Below, in pieces: positions 1 through 9,390 of a stretch of DNA of 14,835 bases. The stretch spans positions 1 to 14,835 of the forward strand of contig CAZOGW010000077.1 in NCBI GenBank assembly GCA_964579415.1. The letters are read 5' to 3'. Position numbers and translations under genes: made by a program. This stretch comes from CAZOGW01 sp964579415 (GTDB lineage: Bacteria; Actinomycetota; Acidimicrobiia; Spongiisociales; UBA5794). The notes under the pieces were generated by a model, which did no database searches, was not told where the DNA came from, and saw only the letters and a list, made by a program, of their open reading frames with translations. The stretch's first letter is position 1, and each line of letters begins with the position of its first letter.

Positions 1-1
1 C

Positions 2-1570
2 AAACGCTGGGTGAACGTCGCCGATCCGCTCGATCCGGTCTGTGCCGACAAGCGTCTCGCCGGTGACTATTCGCCGAACGATGGCGTCGGCGTCGAAGAC
101 TTCGTGCAGTGGAATGCCGATTCGCCGAAGGACCCGCATTCGGGTTCGGGCTATCTGCGCCTGCCCGAAGTGCGCGGCCCCGCGCGTGCAGCCATCGATC
201 GCGAACTGTTCCAGCGCATCGCGCCGTTCACGATCGCGCGCGACCTGGTCACGCAGATGGAGGCCGGCGTCGCGGAGGAACGCCATCCCGTACTGATCGA
301 ACTGCGCGATCAATGGGAGCCCGGCGGTCCGTCACGCTGCGCCGACACTGTGCGCGACGATGTGGCGAACTGGATCAGGACCGCGATCGGCAAGTCCCGG
401 CCGCGACTGTCCGAGGAAGACGTGGATCTGGAACCGCTCGACAGCTATGTCGCGGCAAGACTGACGCGCACGGAAATCGAACGCATGTCGGCCGAACTGC
501 ATCTGGCCTCGGTGTATCGGGTGTTCCGCAATGCCCGCAAGCGCGCCCTGCTCGATCAGTCCATCAATGTGCTCCAGTGCGCCACTGCGCATCGCGGCTA
601 CGACTCGTGCGGCCAGGGCATCGCCTGGGCCGTGCTCGATACCGGCATCGATCCGCTGCATCCGCACTTCGGGCCGGGCACCGACAGCTCGAATATCGGC
701 CGGGTCTTCGATTGCCTGGCGCCCGGGCCGATTCGCGAATGGGATCCAAAAAAATCGCCACGGGTCGGCGTCGATGGCAATGGACACGGTACCCATGTCG
801 CAGGAATCATTGCCGGTAAACTGCCGCAGCTCGGCATCATCAGCATCGCGCCCGCGGTCACGCTGCATTCGTACAAGGTCCTCGACGACGACGGGCGCGG
901 CAGCGACGCCAAGATCATCAAGGCGCTGGATCACATCTACGACGTCAATCGGAACTCTTCCTCGCTGCTCATCCATGGCGTCAACCTCAGCCTCGGGGGT
1001 GCCTTCGATCCCGAAGCCTTCGGCTGCGGCGACACTCCCATCTGCAAGCAGTTGCGCAAGCTCTGGCGCCAGGGCGTGGTCGTCGTGCTGGCCGCGGGGA
1101 ACGAGGGCTACCTGGAGCTGCAGCAGGGCGACGAGGTCATCGGCCTGAACACCGACCTGTCGATCGGCGACCCGGCCAATCTGGACGAGGCGATTGCGGT
1201 CGGTTCCATCCACAAATCCAAGCCGCATCTCTATGGCATTTCCTATTTCAGTTCGCGTGGTCCCACGGCGGACGGTCGTTGCAAACCCGATCTCGTCGCA
1301 CCCGGCGAGCGCATCGTGTCCTGCCGCGCCGGTGCCAACCCGAAAAAGAAGACCCGGGATAACCTCTATGTCGCCATGAGTGGCACCAGCATGGCGGCAC
1401 CGCACGTTTCGGGCGTCATCGCCTGCTTCCTGTCCGCGCGACGCGAGTTCATCGGCTATCCGGAACGCATCAAGCAGATCCTGCTCGATGCCTGCACAGA
1501 CCTGAAGCGCGACCGCATGCATCAGGGCGCCGGCATGCCCAACCTGGTGAAGATGCTGCTCGGGAGCTGA
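2..1570 (+). CDS. S8 (subtilisin-like) serine protease, C-terminal part of a larger protein; 5' end outside window
   Basis: The frame is open from base 2, so the gene very likely begins upstream; the first start codon inside the window is GTG at 11, and residues are counted from it. The subtilase catalytic triad is complete: Asp210 in AVLDTGID, His259 in GNGHGTHVAG and Ser460 in MSGTSMAAPH, with the oxyanion-hole Asn364 in AAGNEG. The protease domain takes up about residues 190-515. Residues 1-50 do not belong to it: DPLDPV and a later DPHSGSGYL (His43) resemble the acid/His segment near the end of alpha/beta-hydrolase domains, suggesting an N-terminal esterase/lipase-like domain mostly outside the window. 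Residues 60-180 are an unrecognised linker with a repeated Arg/Glu-rich character. No signal peptide can be judged. It is followed by a hairpin and then an unrelated lipoprotein gene. The protease assignment is firm; the fusion is inference; the substrate is unknown. Confidence 0.9.
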   Translation, partial: KRWVNVADPLDPVCADKRLAGDYSPNDGVGVEDFVQWNADSPKDPHSGSGYLRLPEVRGPARAAIDRELFQRIAPFTIARDLVTQMEAGVAEERHPVLIELRDQWEPGGPSRCADTVRDDVANWIRTAIGKSRPRLSEEDVDLEPLDSYVAARLTRTEIERMSAELHLASVYRVFRNARKRALLDQSINVLQCATAHRGYDSCGQGIAWAVLDTGIDPLHPHFGPGTDSSNIGRVFDCLAPGPIREWDPKKSPRVGVDGNGHGTHVAGIIAGKLPQLGIISIAPAVTLHSYKVLDDDGRGSDAKIIKALDHIYDVNRNSSSLLIHGVNLSLGGAFDPEAFGCGDTPICKQLRKLWRQGVVVVLAAGNEGYLELQQGDEVIGLNTDLSIGDPANLDEAIAVGSIHKSKPHLYGISYFSSRGPTADGRCKPDLVAPGERIVSCRAGANPKKKTRDNLYVAMSGTSMAAPHVSGVIACFLSARREFIGYPERIKQILLDACTDLKRDRMHQGAGMPNLVKMLLGS

Positions 1571-1582
1571 CGTCCACGATCA

Positions 1583-1606
1583 GAGCCGGCGATCCACCGC
1601 CGGCTC
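1583..1606 (+). terminator. Hairpin after the S8 protease gene, possible terminator
   Basis: A perfect 9-base stem (GAGCCGGCG at 1583-1591 with CGCCGGCTC at 1598-1606) encloses a 6-base loop, 13 bases after the stop codon. There is no clean T-run behind it, only GGTCTTTCGG about 15 bases on, so intrinsic termination is uncertain; it could equally stabilise the 3' end of the transcript. The rest of 1571-1685 shows nothing I recognise. Confidence 0.4.
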
Positions 1607-1685
1607 GCCATCTGCGGTCTTTCGGCAGATACTGCTGCCCACGTCTGTCGCGACGCGGTGTGATAGCCCGGTCGCAGCATCGATC

Positions 1686-3260
1686 ATGACAACAAACACT
1701 CTGGCGACTCCCGTGCACTACAACGTTTGCAGCCGATTCAGTCTCGGCGTTCTCCTCCTGTGCGTCTTGAGCGCCTGTACTTCGCTCGAGCCGCGACCCG
1801 ATCTGCCGCCCGAGTCGGCCTTGGCCCCCGCCGAGAGCACCGAACTCGACCGGATATTCGCGGGCCCCGAAGCCAGGCACGAAGGACAATCGGCCTTCCG
1901 GCTGCTTCATGAAGGTCCGGAGGCTTTCGCTGTGCGCGGCCAGAGCGCGCGCATTGCGGGTCGCAGCCTCGACGTCCAGACCTACATCTGGCATGCCGAC
2001 CTGACTGGCACCCTCCTGGCGCGGGAACTGCTTGCCGCGGCCGATCGCGGTGTCCGTGTCCGGCTGCTGCTCGATGACATGGATGCACGTGCCAAGAACG
2101 TGGGATTCGCAGCACTGAGTGCACATTCGAACATCACCGTGCGCATGTTCAACCCTTTCGCCTCGCGCAGCGGGTTCTTCGGCTTTGTGGGCGAAGGCAT
2201 GACGAGTTTCGACCGCATCAATCGCCGCATGCACAACAAGACCTGGATCGCCGACAACCGCATCGCGATTGCCGGCGGCCGCAACATCGGCGATGAGTAT
2301 TTCGGCGCAAGCGACGAGGTGAATTTCACAGACCTGGACTTTGCCATGATGGGTCCCGTGGTACGCGACGCGTCGGCGTCATTCGACAGGTACTGGAATT
2401 CCGCATCCGCCTATCCGATCGAACTGCTCGACGAGAAGGCGGTCAACGACACTGCGCTGAACGAACTGCGGACCGCTCTGAATGAGCGCCTGAAGGATGC
2501 CGGGAACAGCCGCTATGCGAATGAGCTGCGGCAGAACGATACCGTCCGACGGCTCGTCAACGGCGATTGGCCGGTGGAGTGGACACGTACCTACCAGTTC
2601 GTCTCCGACGATCCGCAGAAAGTGACGATGGAGCAGCGCGATGCGCAGCGTTCACAGGTCGGTGCCCTGCTTCGATCGACACTGCAGGCCATGCAGACCG
2701 GTACGAACATCATCTCGCCCTACTTCGTGCCCGGTGAAGCGGGCACCGAGGGACTCGTTGCGGGGGCGAAATCGGGCAAGGAGGTCCGGATCCTCACAAA
2801 CTCGCTGGTCGCCAATGATGTCGCGGCAGTCCATGGCGGGTACTCGGCCTACCGGAAGGAACTGCTCCAGGGCGGCGTGAAACTCTGGGAACTCAAGCCG
2901 CAGGTGGGCAAGCAGACCGACTCCAGCTTCTTCGGTTCCTCCGGGGCGAGCCTGCACACGAAGGCGCTGACCATCGACGGGCGGATGCTGTTTGTCGGCA
3001 GCTACAACCTGGATCCGCGCTCGACGTGGCTGAATTGCGAACAGGGGGTGCTGGTGGAGAACGCCGTACTCACCCGCCAACTCGAGGAGATCTTCGCCAC
3101 GCAGATTGCTGGCGACCACGCATGGAACGTGACGCTGCAAGACAGCAAGCTGCACTGGAGCGACGGCAGCGAGAGTTTCGATTCCGATCCGAAGGCGGGA
3201 ATGGGGCGACGATTCCAGGCGTGGATCGCGCGTGCACTCGGACTCGAAGGGCAGTTGTGA
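1686..3260 (+). CDS. Phospholipase D family lipoprotein, cardiolipin synthase C (ClsC/YmdC) type
   Basis: Two HKD motifs define a phospholipase D-type phosphatidyltransferase: His183-x-Lys185-x4-Asp190 (HNKTWIADNR) and His424-x-Lys426-x4-Asp431 (LHTKALTIDGR). The LLDDMD and MFNPF segments between them match what I recall of the YmdC/ClsC group, whose E. coli member makes cardiolipin from phosphatidylglycerol and phosphatidylethanolamine. The N terminus has a hydrophobic stretch ending in LSAC with Cys31 as the likely lipidated residue, so the enzyme is probably a lipoprotein attached to a membrane facing the periplasm. At 524 residues it is somewhat longer than E. coli ClsC; both active sites are intact. 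The ATG at 1686 has no clear Shine-Dalgarno sequence; a GTG at 1713 would still keep the signal peptide. The gene stands alone, convergent with the helicase gene six bases away. Family certain; exact lipid substrate inferred. Confidence 0.9.
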   Translation: MTTNTLATPVHYNVCSRFSLGVLLLCVLSACTSLEPRPDLPPESALAPAESTELDRIFAGPEARHEGQSAFRLLHEGPEAFAVRGQSARIAGRSLDVQTYIWHADLTGTLLARELLAAADRGVRVRLLLDDMDARAKNVGFAALSAHSNITVRMFNPFASRSGFFGFVGEGMTSFDRINRRMHNKTWIADNRIAIAGGRNIGDEYFGASDEVNFTDLDFAMMGPVVRDASASFDRYWNSASAYPIELLDEKAVNDTALNELRTALNERLKDAGNSRYANELRQNDTVRRLVNGDWPVEWTRTYQFVSDDPQKVTMEQRDAQRSQVGALLRSTLQAMQTGTNIISPYFVPGEAGTEGLVAGAKSGKEVRILTNSLVANDVAAVHGGYSAYRKELLQGGVKLWELKPQVGKQTDSSFFGSSGASLHTKALTIDGRMLFVGSYNLDPRSTWLNCEQGVLVENAVLTRQLEEIFATQIAGDHAWNVTLQDSKLHWSDGSESFDSDPKAGMGRRFQAWIARALGLEGQL

Positions 3261-3266
3261 GAACCG

Positions 3267-6200
3267 TCAGCCGATGTCGACTTCCCGCCATGCACGCAGC
3301 AGCGGGAAATACAGGGCGGCCCGCACCGGACGGACATCGTCGTACAGCCGCATCAGTTTTGCGTAGCGCATGAGCTGTGGCCGGTAGCGGACGGCTTCTT
3401 CGTCCAGAAACTCGTCGCGGCCGCCACCTTCGTGACTGCTGGTCTTGAAGTCGACGACCCAGCGCGTCCCTGCGGCATCGACGAAGGTCCGGTCGATGAC
3501 ACCGTGGACGATTTCACCGTCGATGACGCCGCTCAGCGCAAGCTCCGAGGCGGGTTCCCGGATATCGCTGTCGATGCCGAGCAGCCATCGACCCCGCTCA
3601 TCCTGCAAGGTGCCGTGCATCGCAGCGAGCACCCGCTCACAGGCCGCCTCGCAGCGATCCGGCGGCACACCGAGTTCCGCGAGTTCCAGTGTCATGCGCT
3701 TGCGTTGCACTTGATCAGTCGGTTGATGCGCGCCCGAGCGGCACAGTCGTTCGATCTGCCGATGCACCAGCGTACCGATGTGGCGACTGGTCTCGGACAC
3801 CCAGTCGAACACCGGCGCCTGGTTCTCGATATCGACCACCGCCGGCTCGGCCGGTACGGCGAGCTTCTCGGAACGCGGCGGCGCCCAGTCGAGCGGCAGG
3901 CGTCGCAGCTTCTGCACCGGCCCGGACGCATGACTTCGCTGGCCCTGGGCCGCCGGTGCAGCGGCTTCGAACTCGCCGGCCACCGCGCTCCACAACATGC
4001 GCAGCATCGATCCGGCCAGCGGTTCGCGAATCGTCACCTCGCCGCTGCGTTCGCTCGACTGCACGCTGCCCAGCAGATGCAGTTCGTGCTTCGCGCGCGT
4101 TGCCGCGACGTACAGCAGGCGTGCCCGCTCGCGGACGATGCGTTGCCGCTCCAGCAGTTCGATCCAGCGATAGATCGGATCGCTGTCGCTGCCCTCCTGC
4201 TTCACCGGCGCCAGCACCATGCCGCCGTCGGCACCGGCGATGCGTGTCCAGCGCAGCAGTTCGCGATCCTCCGCGCGCATCCGGCGCTGCAGTCCCGGCA
4301 GGACCACGGTTTCGAACTCCAGTCCCTTGGCGGCATGAATGGTCATGATCTCGACGCGTGGCTCGCCATGCACCTGGCCGCTGGCGAACAGACGCGCCAG
4401 CTGGTCCTCCAGACGAGCCACGTCTTCGAGATCCCCTGCTGCTTCGATGGCATCGAGCCGCTGCAGGAACGACTGCGCATCGTCGAGATCGTCCAGGCGC
4501 GTCAGGGTCGCCGGCCCGCCGAGCGCGTTCCAGGTCCTTTCCACCCAGATGCGCAGCGGCCAGCGACCGCGCTCCTCGATCGCTGCACTCAGTACTTCGT
4601 GAGTTCTGCGCAGGCGTGCCTCGCCATCCGGTGTCAGCGCCGGTTCCGGTGCCGTGAGCGCGGCTTCAATCACCTCGCTTACGACGAAGGCAGGATGCGC
4701 AGCGAGCGCGTGCAGGTCGGTCAACGTCAGTCCGCACCACGGTGCGCGCAGGATCGACAGCCACGCCGTTCGATCGGCGGGATGCACCAGCGCGCGCGTG
4801 AGCGCGATCAGATCCTGCACCACCGGCCGGTCGCGCAACTGCTCGATCTCGATGGCTCGAAACTCGATGCCTGCGGCCGTGAGTTCCTGGGCGATCGCAT
4901 CCACGTGGGTGCGGGCCGTCATCAGGATGGCGACGCGCCCGGAATCGTCGCGCTGCAGGCTGTCGCGGACGATCGACGTCACGCGCTGTGCCTCCTCGAC
5001 CGGATCGGCATCGACGAACGCATGCACTTTCACGCCTGCGGACTGGCCGGTCAGCGCGGCAGTGCTCGGGCTGTACCTGACCGCGCCCTGTTCCGCATCG
5101 TTGTCCGCAGCGAGTACGCCGGGAAACACCCGATTCACCCAGTCGACGAGAATCGGCGTCGAACGGAAGTTCGCTTCGAGCCGCAACGGTTCCAGCCGCA
5201 GGTTGCGCAGTCCGCGTGCCTGCATCTCGATGAACAGGCCGACCTCGGCCTGACGGAAGCGATAGATCGACTGCATCGGATCGCCGACGCAGAACAGCGT
5301 GCGTCCGTCGTCCTGCGTCCATCCGGCGGTCAGACGTTCCAGCAGATCGAGCTGCGCGAACGACGTATCCTGGAATTCATCGACGAGGATGTGCTGCAGG
5401 CGATAGTCGAACGCCAGCGCCAGATCCGTCGGCTCTTCGGCCGGGCCGAGCGCACGCAGCGCGCGCAGTGCGACTTCGACATAGTCGGCCTTGCCTTGTG
5501 CCTGGAATTCCAGCTGCAGCTCCGCAACGGCTTCGGGCAGCAGTTCCAGCAGGGCCTGCAACGTACGCCACTGATCCTCGCTGTAGACGGCGTCGGGAAG
5601 CATCCGCAGCTCGAACAGCTGCTCGCACAGCAATGAGTGCCCGCCGAGCCAGCGCAGCAGGTCCAGCATGCGCTCTTTCATCTCGCGGTTCGTGGTCGGG
5701 AAGCCATGCACCTTGGTGATGGACTCATAGAGCTCGCCCTTGCCGTTTTTCTTGAACAGCATGACGACGCAGGCGCGCCAGAGATCGAGACTCGCAGCGT
5801 CGGCGCCGGGCATCGTCGAAGCCGCAAGGCACTTCTCCAGCAGCGTGCGTCGCGCCGGATCGGGATTGCCGTCCAGCAGATTTCGCGCCGAGTACTGCAA
5901 CAGCGCGAACAGTTCGCGGCGCCGCTCGACGCCGAGCCCGTCGCACAGAACCGCAAGATGCCGCTGCACCACTCGCCGCAGCGTCGCCTCCAGTTCCCCG
6001 CGCAGATCGGCGCTGGCACGCGCCCGCACCACCGGATGCAGCCACTGATCGCGCTTCGCCAGCAGTTCTCCCAGCATGGCGATGAGCCGCTCGACCCGGT
6101 TGCCGAGATGCACGATCAGCAGTTCGAGCTGCTGCGAGGCGCTGGACCCGTCGCCGAGCCGCTCGATCAGGCGTTTGCCTGCCGCCTCGTACAGCGGCGC

Positions 6201-6629
6201 CGGATCGCTGGTGGGCTCGATCGACGAGCCCGTCGCGGCCAGCAGCGGCAATCTTCGTGCGAGCGAGGCATTGAGGGCGTCGATGGTTTGCAGGCGCAGT
6301 CGCGCCGGATGCTCCGTCAGCTGCCATCCGTGACGCGCATCCGCTTCGCGCACCGCGCGGGCCAGCTCCCATGTCGAGCGTTTGTGTGCCGCCTCGGGCG
6401 CCGGTCCGGTCGCGGCCTCCAGCGCCAGCAGAATTCGCGAGCGCATCTCGGCGGCCGCCTTGCGCGTGAACGTGATGGCCAGGATCTGTTCCGGCCATTC
6501 CACGGTGGCCAGCAGGCGCAGATAGCGCTGGGTCAGCAGTTCCGTCTTGCCCGAACCGGCCGGGGCCTGGACGATGAACGAACGGCGCGGATCGAGCGCC
6601 GCGCTGCGGGCAGCCGCATCACTCGTCAT
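3267..6629 (-). CDS. addA: AddA/RecB-type UvrD-family helicase with C-terminal PD-(D/E)XK nuclease
   Basis: ATP-dependent helicase-nuclease of double-strand break repair (1120 residues). Superfamily 1 motifs appear in order: Walker A APAGSGKT (22-29, Lys28), TFTRKAAAEM (53-62), DEFQDT (417-422), GDPMQSIYRFR (449-459), EANFRST, then TIHAAKGLEFE and YVAATRAKHEL. The C terminus carries a RecB-family nuclease: GVIDRTF (Asp1046) and VVDFKTS (Asp1060, Lys1062), so both activities look intact. The start chosen is ATG at 6629, preceded on the minus strand by GGAGG nine bases upstream; the longer frame to 6662 begins without such a site. It overlaps the upstream AddB-like gene by 11 bases, the usual sign of a translationally coupled pair. 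In known AddAB enzymes the two subunits resect DNA ends and load RecA at a recognition sequence; the equivalent sequence here is unknown. RecB proper is the alternative, but the AddB-like partner argues against it. Confidence 0.9.
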   Translation of the reverse strand: MTSDAAARSAALDPRRSFIVQAPAGSGKTELLTQRYLRLLATVEWPEQILAITFTRKAAAEMRSRILLALEAATGPAPEAAHKRSTWELARAVREADARHGWQLTEHPARLRLQTIDALNASLARRLPLLAATGSSIEPTSDPAPLYEAAGKRLIERLGDGSSASQQLELLIVHLGNRVERLIAMLGELLAKRDQWLHPVVRARASADLRGELEATLRRVVQRHLAVLCDGLGVERRRELFALLQYSARNLLDGNPDPARRTLLEKCLAASTMPGADAASLDLWRACVVMLFKKNGKGELYESITKVHGFPTTNREMKERMLDLLRWLGGHSLLCEQLFELRMLPDAVYSEDQWRTLQALLELLPEAVAELQLEFQAQGKADYVEVALRALRALGPAEEPTDLALAFDYRLQHILVDEFQDTSFAQLDLLERLTAGWTQDDGRTLFCVGDPMQSIYRFRQAEVGLFIEMQARGLRNLRLEPLRLEANFRSTPILVDWVNRVFPGVLAADNDAEQGAVRYSPSTAALTGQSAGVKVHAFVDADPVEEAQRVTSIVRDSLQRDDSGRVAILMTARTHVDAIAQELTAAGIEFRAIEIEQLRDRPVVQDLIALTRALVHPADRTAWLSILRAPWCGLTLTDLHALAAHPAFVVSEVIEAALTAPEPALTPDGEARLRRTHEVLSAAIEERGRWPLRIWVERTWNALGGPATLTRLDDLDDAQSFLQRLDAIEAAGDLEDVARLEDQLARLFASGQVHGEPRVEIMTIHAAKGLEFETVVLPGLQRRMRAEDRELLRWTRIAGADGGMVLAPVKQEGSDSDPIYRWIELLERQRIVRERARLLYVAATRAKHELHLLGSVQSSERSGEVTIREPLAGSMLRMLWSAVAGEFEAAAPAAQGQRSHASGPVQKLRRLPLDWAPPRSEKLAVPAEPAVVDIENQAPVFDWVSETSRHIGTLVHRQIERLCRSGAHQPTDQVQRKRMTLELAELGVPPDRCEAACERVLAAMHGTLQDERGRWLLGIDSDIREPASELALSGVIDGEIVHGVIDRTFVDAAGTRWVVDFKTSSHEGGGRDEFLDEEAVRYRPQLMRYAKLMRLYDDVRPVRAALYFPLLRAWREVDIG

Positions 6630-9294
6630 CGCGACCCGCCTCCGCATCGTCGGTATCGACACCGCGTTCGTTGATGCGGCAGAGCGTGCTCAGATGGCAG
6701 GTCGAGCACTCCTGCGGCAACGGATCGACCGCCGCATCGCCCGCCACGTAGCGTTCGGCCAGTCGCGTCAGCGTGAATTTCCAGTGATGCAGCAGCGCGC
6801 CCCAGTCGCCGGGATCGCCAAGATCGATGCGCAGCCCCGTGGGATACGGCACGACGCCAGCGGCGATCGCCGTCCCGTCGCTCCAGCCGCGATACTCGAC
6901 GGCGCCAGGCGCAAGCACGACGTATGCGAGCCCGCGCAGGTCATCGCCGCGTGCGAGTCCATACAGCGGCAATTGCGGACGACGCGGCCGGCCTGGCCAG
7001 GCATCGAACCAGTCGCGCTGTCTGTGGCTCGCGCCGAGCTTGTAGTCGATCAGCAATTCGCCGCCGCCCTCCAGCAGATCGATCCGGTCGGGCCGCAGCG
7101 TGATCGACAGACCGCCGATCGCGTATTGCTCCGCCGTTTCGGCGAGATGCACGGAGAATCCGGGGCGCAGTTTTTCCTGCTGCAGCAGCCGCACGATCTG
7201 GCGCACGACACTCTCGATCTCCAGCATTGCGAGCCGGGTGCGCGAGGGCGTATCGGTGGCGAGCGCCCGCAGCACATGATGATGCGCGGTTTCGCGCACG
7301 CGCTGCTCCAATGTTGCATCGTCGATTGCGAGCAGCCGCTGTTGCGTACGCCAGCCGCCCCACAGGTCCGCGAGCACACCGTGCAGAATCGCACCGCGGT
7401 CGACGGGCGCGATGCCCACCGACACTCGCGGCATCTGCGCCGCCCGCAATCGCAATTCCGCTTGCGCCCGGAACGGACAACGCGACTGCAGCTCGATGGT
7501 TCGCGCGCCGCCGCGTGTCGCCTGTTGCGGCAGCGGCGGTGCGCGATCGTCCTGGATGACCTCGGGCGCGGGACGCTCGTTGAACAGCAGCTCGCGCAAT
7601 GCCGGTGTCTGGACCGACGGTGCAGACAGGACGTCGTCGCCGGTGACACGTGCGAGCAACGGACTGCGGCTGAGTTCGATATCGCCGTCGCGCGATGCCC
7701 AGCTCAGTACGAGCCGGTCCGCGCTGCGCTGCCATCGCGCGAGTTGTTGCAGCGATTGCTGCAACACCCCTGACGCAGTCGCTTCCGCAATCCCGGCAGA
7801 CCGCTGCAGTTCCAGGGGAATCAGCGGATCGGGACTCACCGGCGCCGGCCAGCGGTCTGCATCGAGACCGAGGACCCACAAGGCATCGAATCGCATGCCC
7901 GCGCTCGTCGCAGCGTCGATCACGGTGATGGCCGCGTTGACGGTTTCGGGTTCGAACGGCGTATCGCCGAGAACATCGCCGAGCCGGCCGAGCGCGCGCT
8001 GCAATCCCATGCGCCCCATGACCGCATCGAGCGCGCCGAACTCGGCCAGCGTCTCCTGGAATTTCTGCAGCGTCTGAAGTTCCACGCTGTTCAGTGGGCG
8101 GTCGTTCGCCCAGCCGACGCCGTGCAGGATGGCGTGAAAGCGTTCGGCCCATTCGCTCGGGAACGCATTCGCCGGCAGCGCACGGGCGATTGCATTCACA
8201 TCCCGCGCCGCCAGCAGCAGTTGCCCGCAATCCGTCATGCCCGCCCAGCGCTCGAGCTTCAGCCAGTCCCAGCCCTCGCGCTGTTCCTCGCGCAGGCGCA
8301 GATCCGCCAGCGCCCGCATCGCCCGCTCGTTGCGGGCACCGCGAATGAAGGGTGAGCGCAGGATCCTGCCGACGTGCGTGCTGGCCGCATTGCCGGTCAT
8401 CAACCGCAACACGAGCAAGGCGGCGTCGATCAACGGATACGACGACAACGGTGCGGGCGCGGCAATGATCGCAGGCAGTGGCGTCGCGTCGGCCTGTGTC
8501 CGACGCGATCCCGGTACGAGCACGTCTTCGAACGTCCGACGCACTTCGTCGCGGCGCATCTGCAGGTTGGGCACGATGATGCCGACGCTGCCGATGCCTG
8601 CAGCCACCTGATCACGCGCCCATTGCGCGGCAACGGCCAGTTCCGTATCGAGACTGCCCGCTTCGACCACCGTGACCGCGGCCTCCGGCACGCCATCATC
8701 GACGGCGTTCTCGACCAGCCCGGCATCGCGCCATCGCTCGCAGAGCCGGGACATGGCCGGCGGCATCGTGTCGAACCCGGCGAAGGCGATGCGCTCGGGC
8801 GGCACCAACCCGGACTCGAACGCCCATTGCGCCAGACGCGCCTCGTCGATTGCTCCGATCGTCGTGCAACGCCGCGCGAATTCCGTGCTCCACGCGAACT
8901 GCGCCTGCGCCTCCGTCGTATCGAACGCGCGGAGCTGATCGATTGGAATCAGGTAATCGTGCAGCAGGCGCCAGCTTCGGGCGGCAAGGCGCGCGGCGCT
9001 GGAAGGATTGAGCAGTTCTGCCCCTGCCCGGCTGCCGGCGACGACGTCATCCCATAGCGCATTTGCCTGGGTGGCCGTGAGGACGCGTGAGGCCGTCACG
9101 GACGACCCGGCAGCTCGCGACTCGAGGTGCTGCTGGCGCAGCCATGCGCCCCACGGCAACACGCGCGGCGTGAGCCACACGTGAGCCCCCCGTTCCTGCG
9201 CCCGGCGGGCATGCACCTGGCGCACCGCGTGCGCCAGCCGGCGGCTCGCAGTGAGAACGGTGACGCCCTGGTCGAGGAGTGAATTGAGTGACAA
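6619..9294 (-). CDS. addB: AddB-like nuclease subunit ('probable DNA repair protein' family) with Fe-S staple
   Basis: 891 residues. The C-terminal third is a PD-(D/E)XK nuclease: RPDRID (Asp736) and LLIDYKLG (Asp750, Lys752). Four cysteines fit the iron-sulphur 'staple' known from AddB: Cys606 in SRCPF, then Cys863-x2-Cys866-x5-Cys872 in ECSTCHLSTLC. The N terminus begins VTVLTASRRLAHAVR where Bacillus AddB has a Walker A loop; no GxxxxGKT appears, so this is probably an inactive helicase scaffold with an active nuclease, as in the ~900-residue AddB-related family TIGR03623 found beside UvrD-type genes. The only usable start that keeps the conserved N terminus is TTG at 9294 (an in-frame TGA lies about 63 bases upstream), and no Shine-Dalgarno is visible. 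It lies 96 bases after alaA and overlaps addA. Function as the AddA partner in end resection is inferred from family and position. Confidence 0.85.
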   Translation of the reverse strand: MSLNSLLDQGVTVLTASRRLAHAVRQVHARRAQERGAHVWLTPRVLPWGAWLRQQHLESRAAGSSVTASRVLTATQANALWDDVVAGSRAGAELLNPSSAARLAARSWRLLHDYLIPIDQLRAFDTTEAQAQFAWSTEFARRCTTIGAIDEARLAQWAFESGLVPPERIAFAGFDTMPPAMSRLCERWRDAGLVENAVDDGVPEAAVTVVEAGSLDTELAVAAQWARDQVAAGIGSVGIIVPNLQMRRDEVRRTFEDVLVPGSRRTQADATPLPAIIAAPAPLSSYPLIDAALLVLRLMTGNAASTHVGRILRSPFIRGARNERAMRALADLRLREEQREGWDWLKLERWAGMTDCGQLLLAARDVNAIARALPANAFPSEWAERFHAILHGVGWANDRPLNSVELQTLQKFQETLAEFGALDAVMGRMGLQRALGRLGDVLGDTPFEPETVNAAITVIDAATSAGMRFDALWVLGLDADRWPAPVSPDPLIPLELQRSAGIAEATASGVLQQSLQQLARWQRSADRLVLSWASRDGDIELSRSPLLARVTGDDVLSAPSVQTPALRELLFNERPAPEVIQDDRAPPLPQQATRGGARTIELQSRCPFRAQAELRLRAAQMPRVSVGIAPVDRGAILHGVLADLWGGWRTQQRLLAIDDATLEQRVRETAHHHVLRALATDTPSRTRLAMLEIESVVRQIVRLLQQEKLRPGFSVHLAETAEQYAIGGLSITLRPDRIDLLEGGGELLIDYKLGASHRQRDWFDAWPGRPRRPQLPLYGLARGDDLRGLAYVVLAPGAVEYRGWSDGTAIAAGVVPYPTGLRIDLGDPGDWGALLHHWKFTLTRLAERYVAGDAAVDPLPQECSTCHLSTLCRINERGVDTDDAEAGRDDE
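6639..6643 (-). promoter_or_regulatory. Shine-Dalgarno site deciding the addA start
   Basis: GGAGG on the minus strand sits nine bases before the ATG at 6629, inside the end of the AddB-like gene. It supports this start over the in-frame codon at 6662, which would overlap the upstream gene by 44 bases. Confidence 0.6.
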
Positions 9295-9390
9295 GTCGGT
9301 GGCGAAGCAGCGAGGGATCCGGGCGGAGGATGATAGTGAACTACGAACGCTTCCTCACGTCCGTTCACCTCCCCTCGCGCTGCCGCCTCG

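Noticed and set aside
1583..1606. The 9-base stem after the S8 protease as a confident intrinsic terminator
   Set aside because: The stem is perfect but no T-run follows, so it is kept only as a possible terminator.
3432..5636. A 734-codon open frame on the plus strand
   Set aside because: It lies fully antisense to the AddA-like gene, whose motifs are unmistakable. Its translation is rich in Arg, Gln, His and Ala with no domain, the usual artefact of GC-rich codon bias.
5637..7773. Two further long plus-strand frames (345 and 408 codons)
   Set aside because: Both are antisense to the helicase and nuclease genes and show only composition-driven low-complexity translation.
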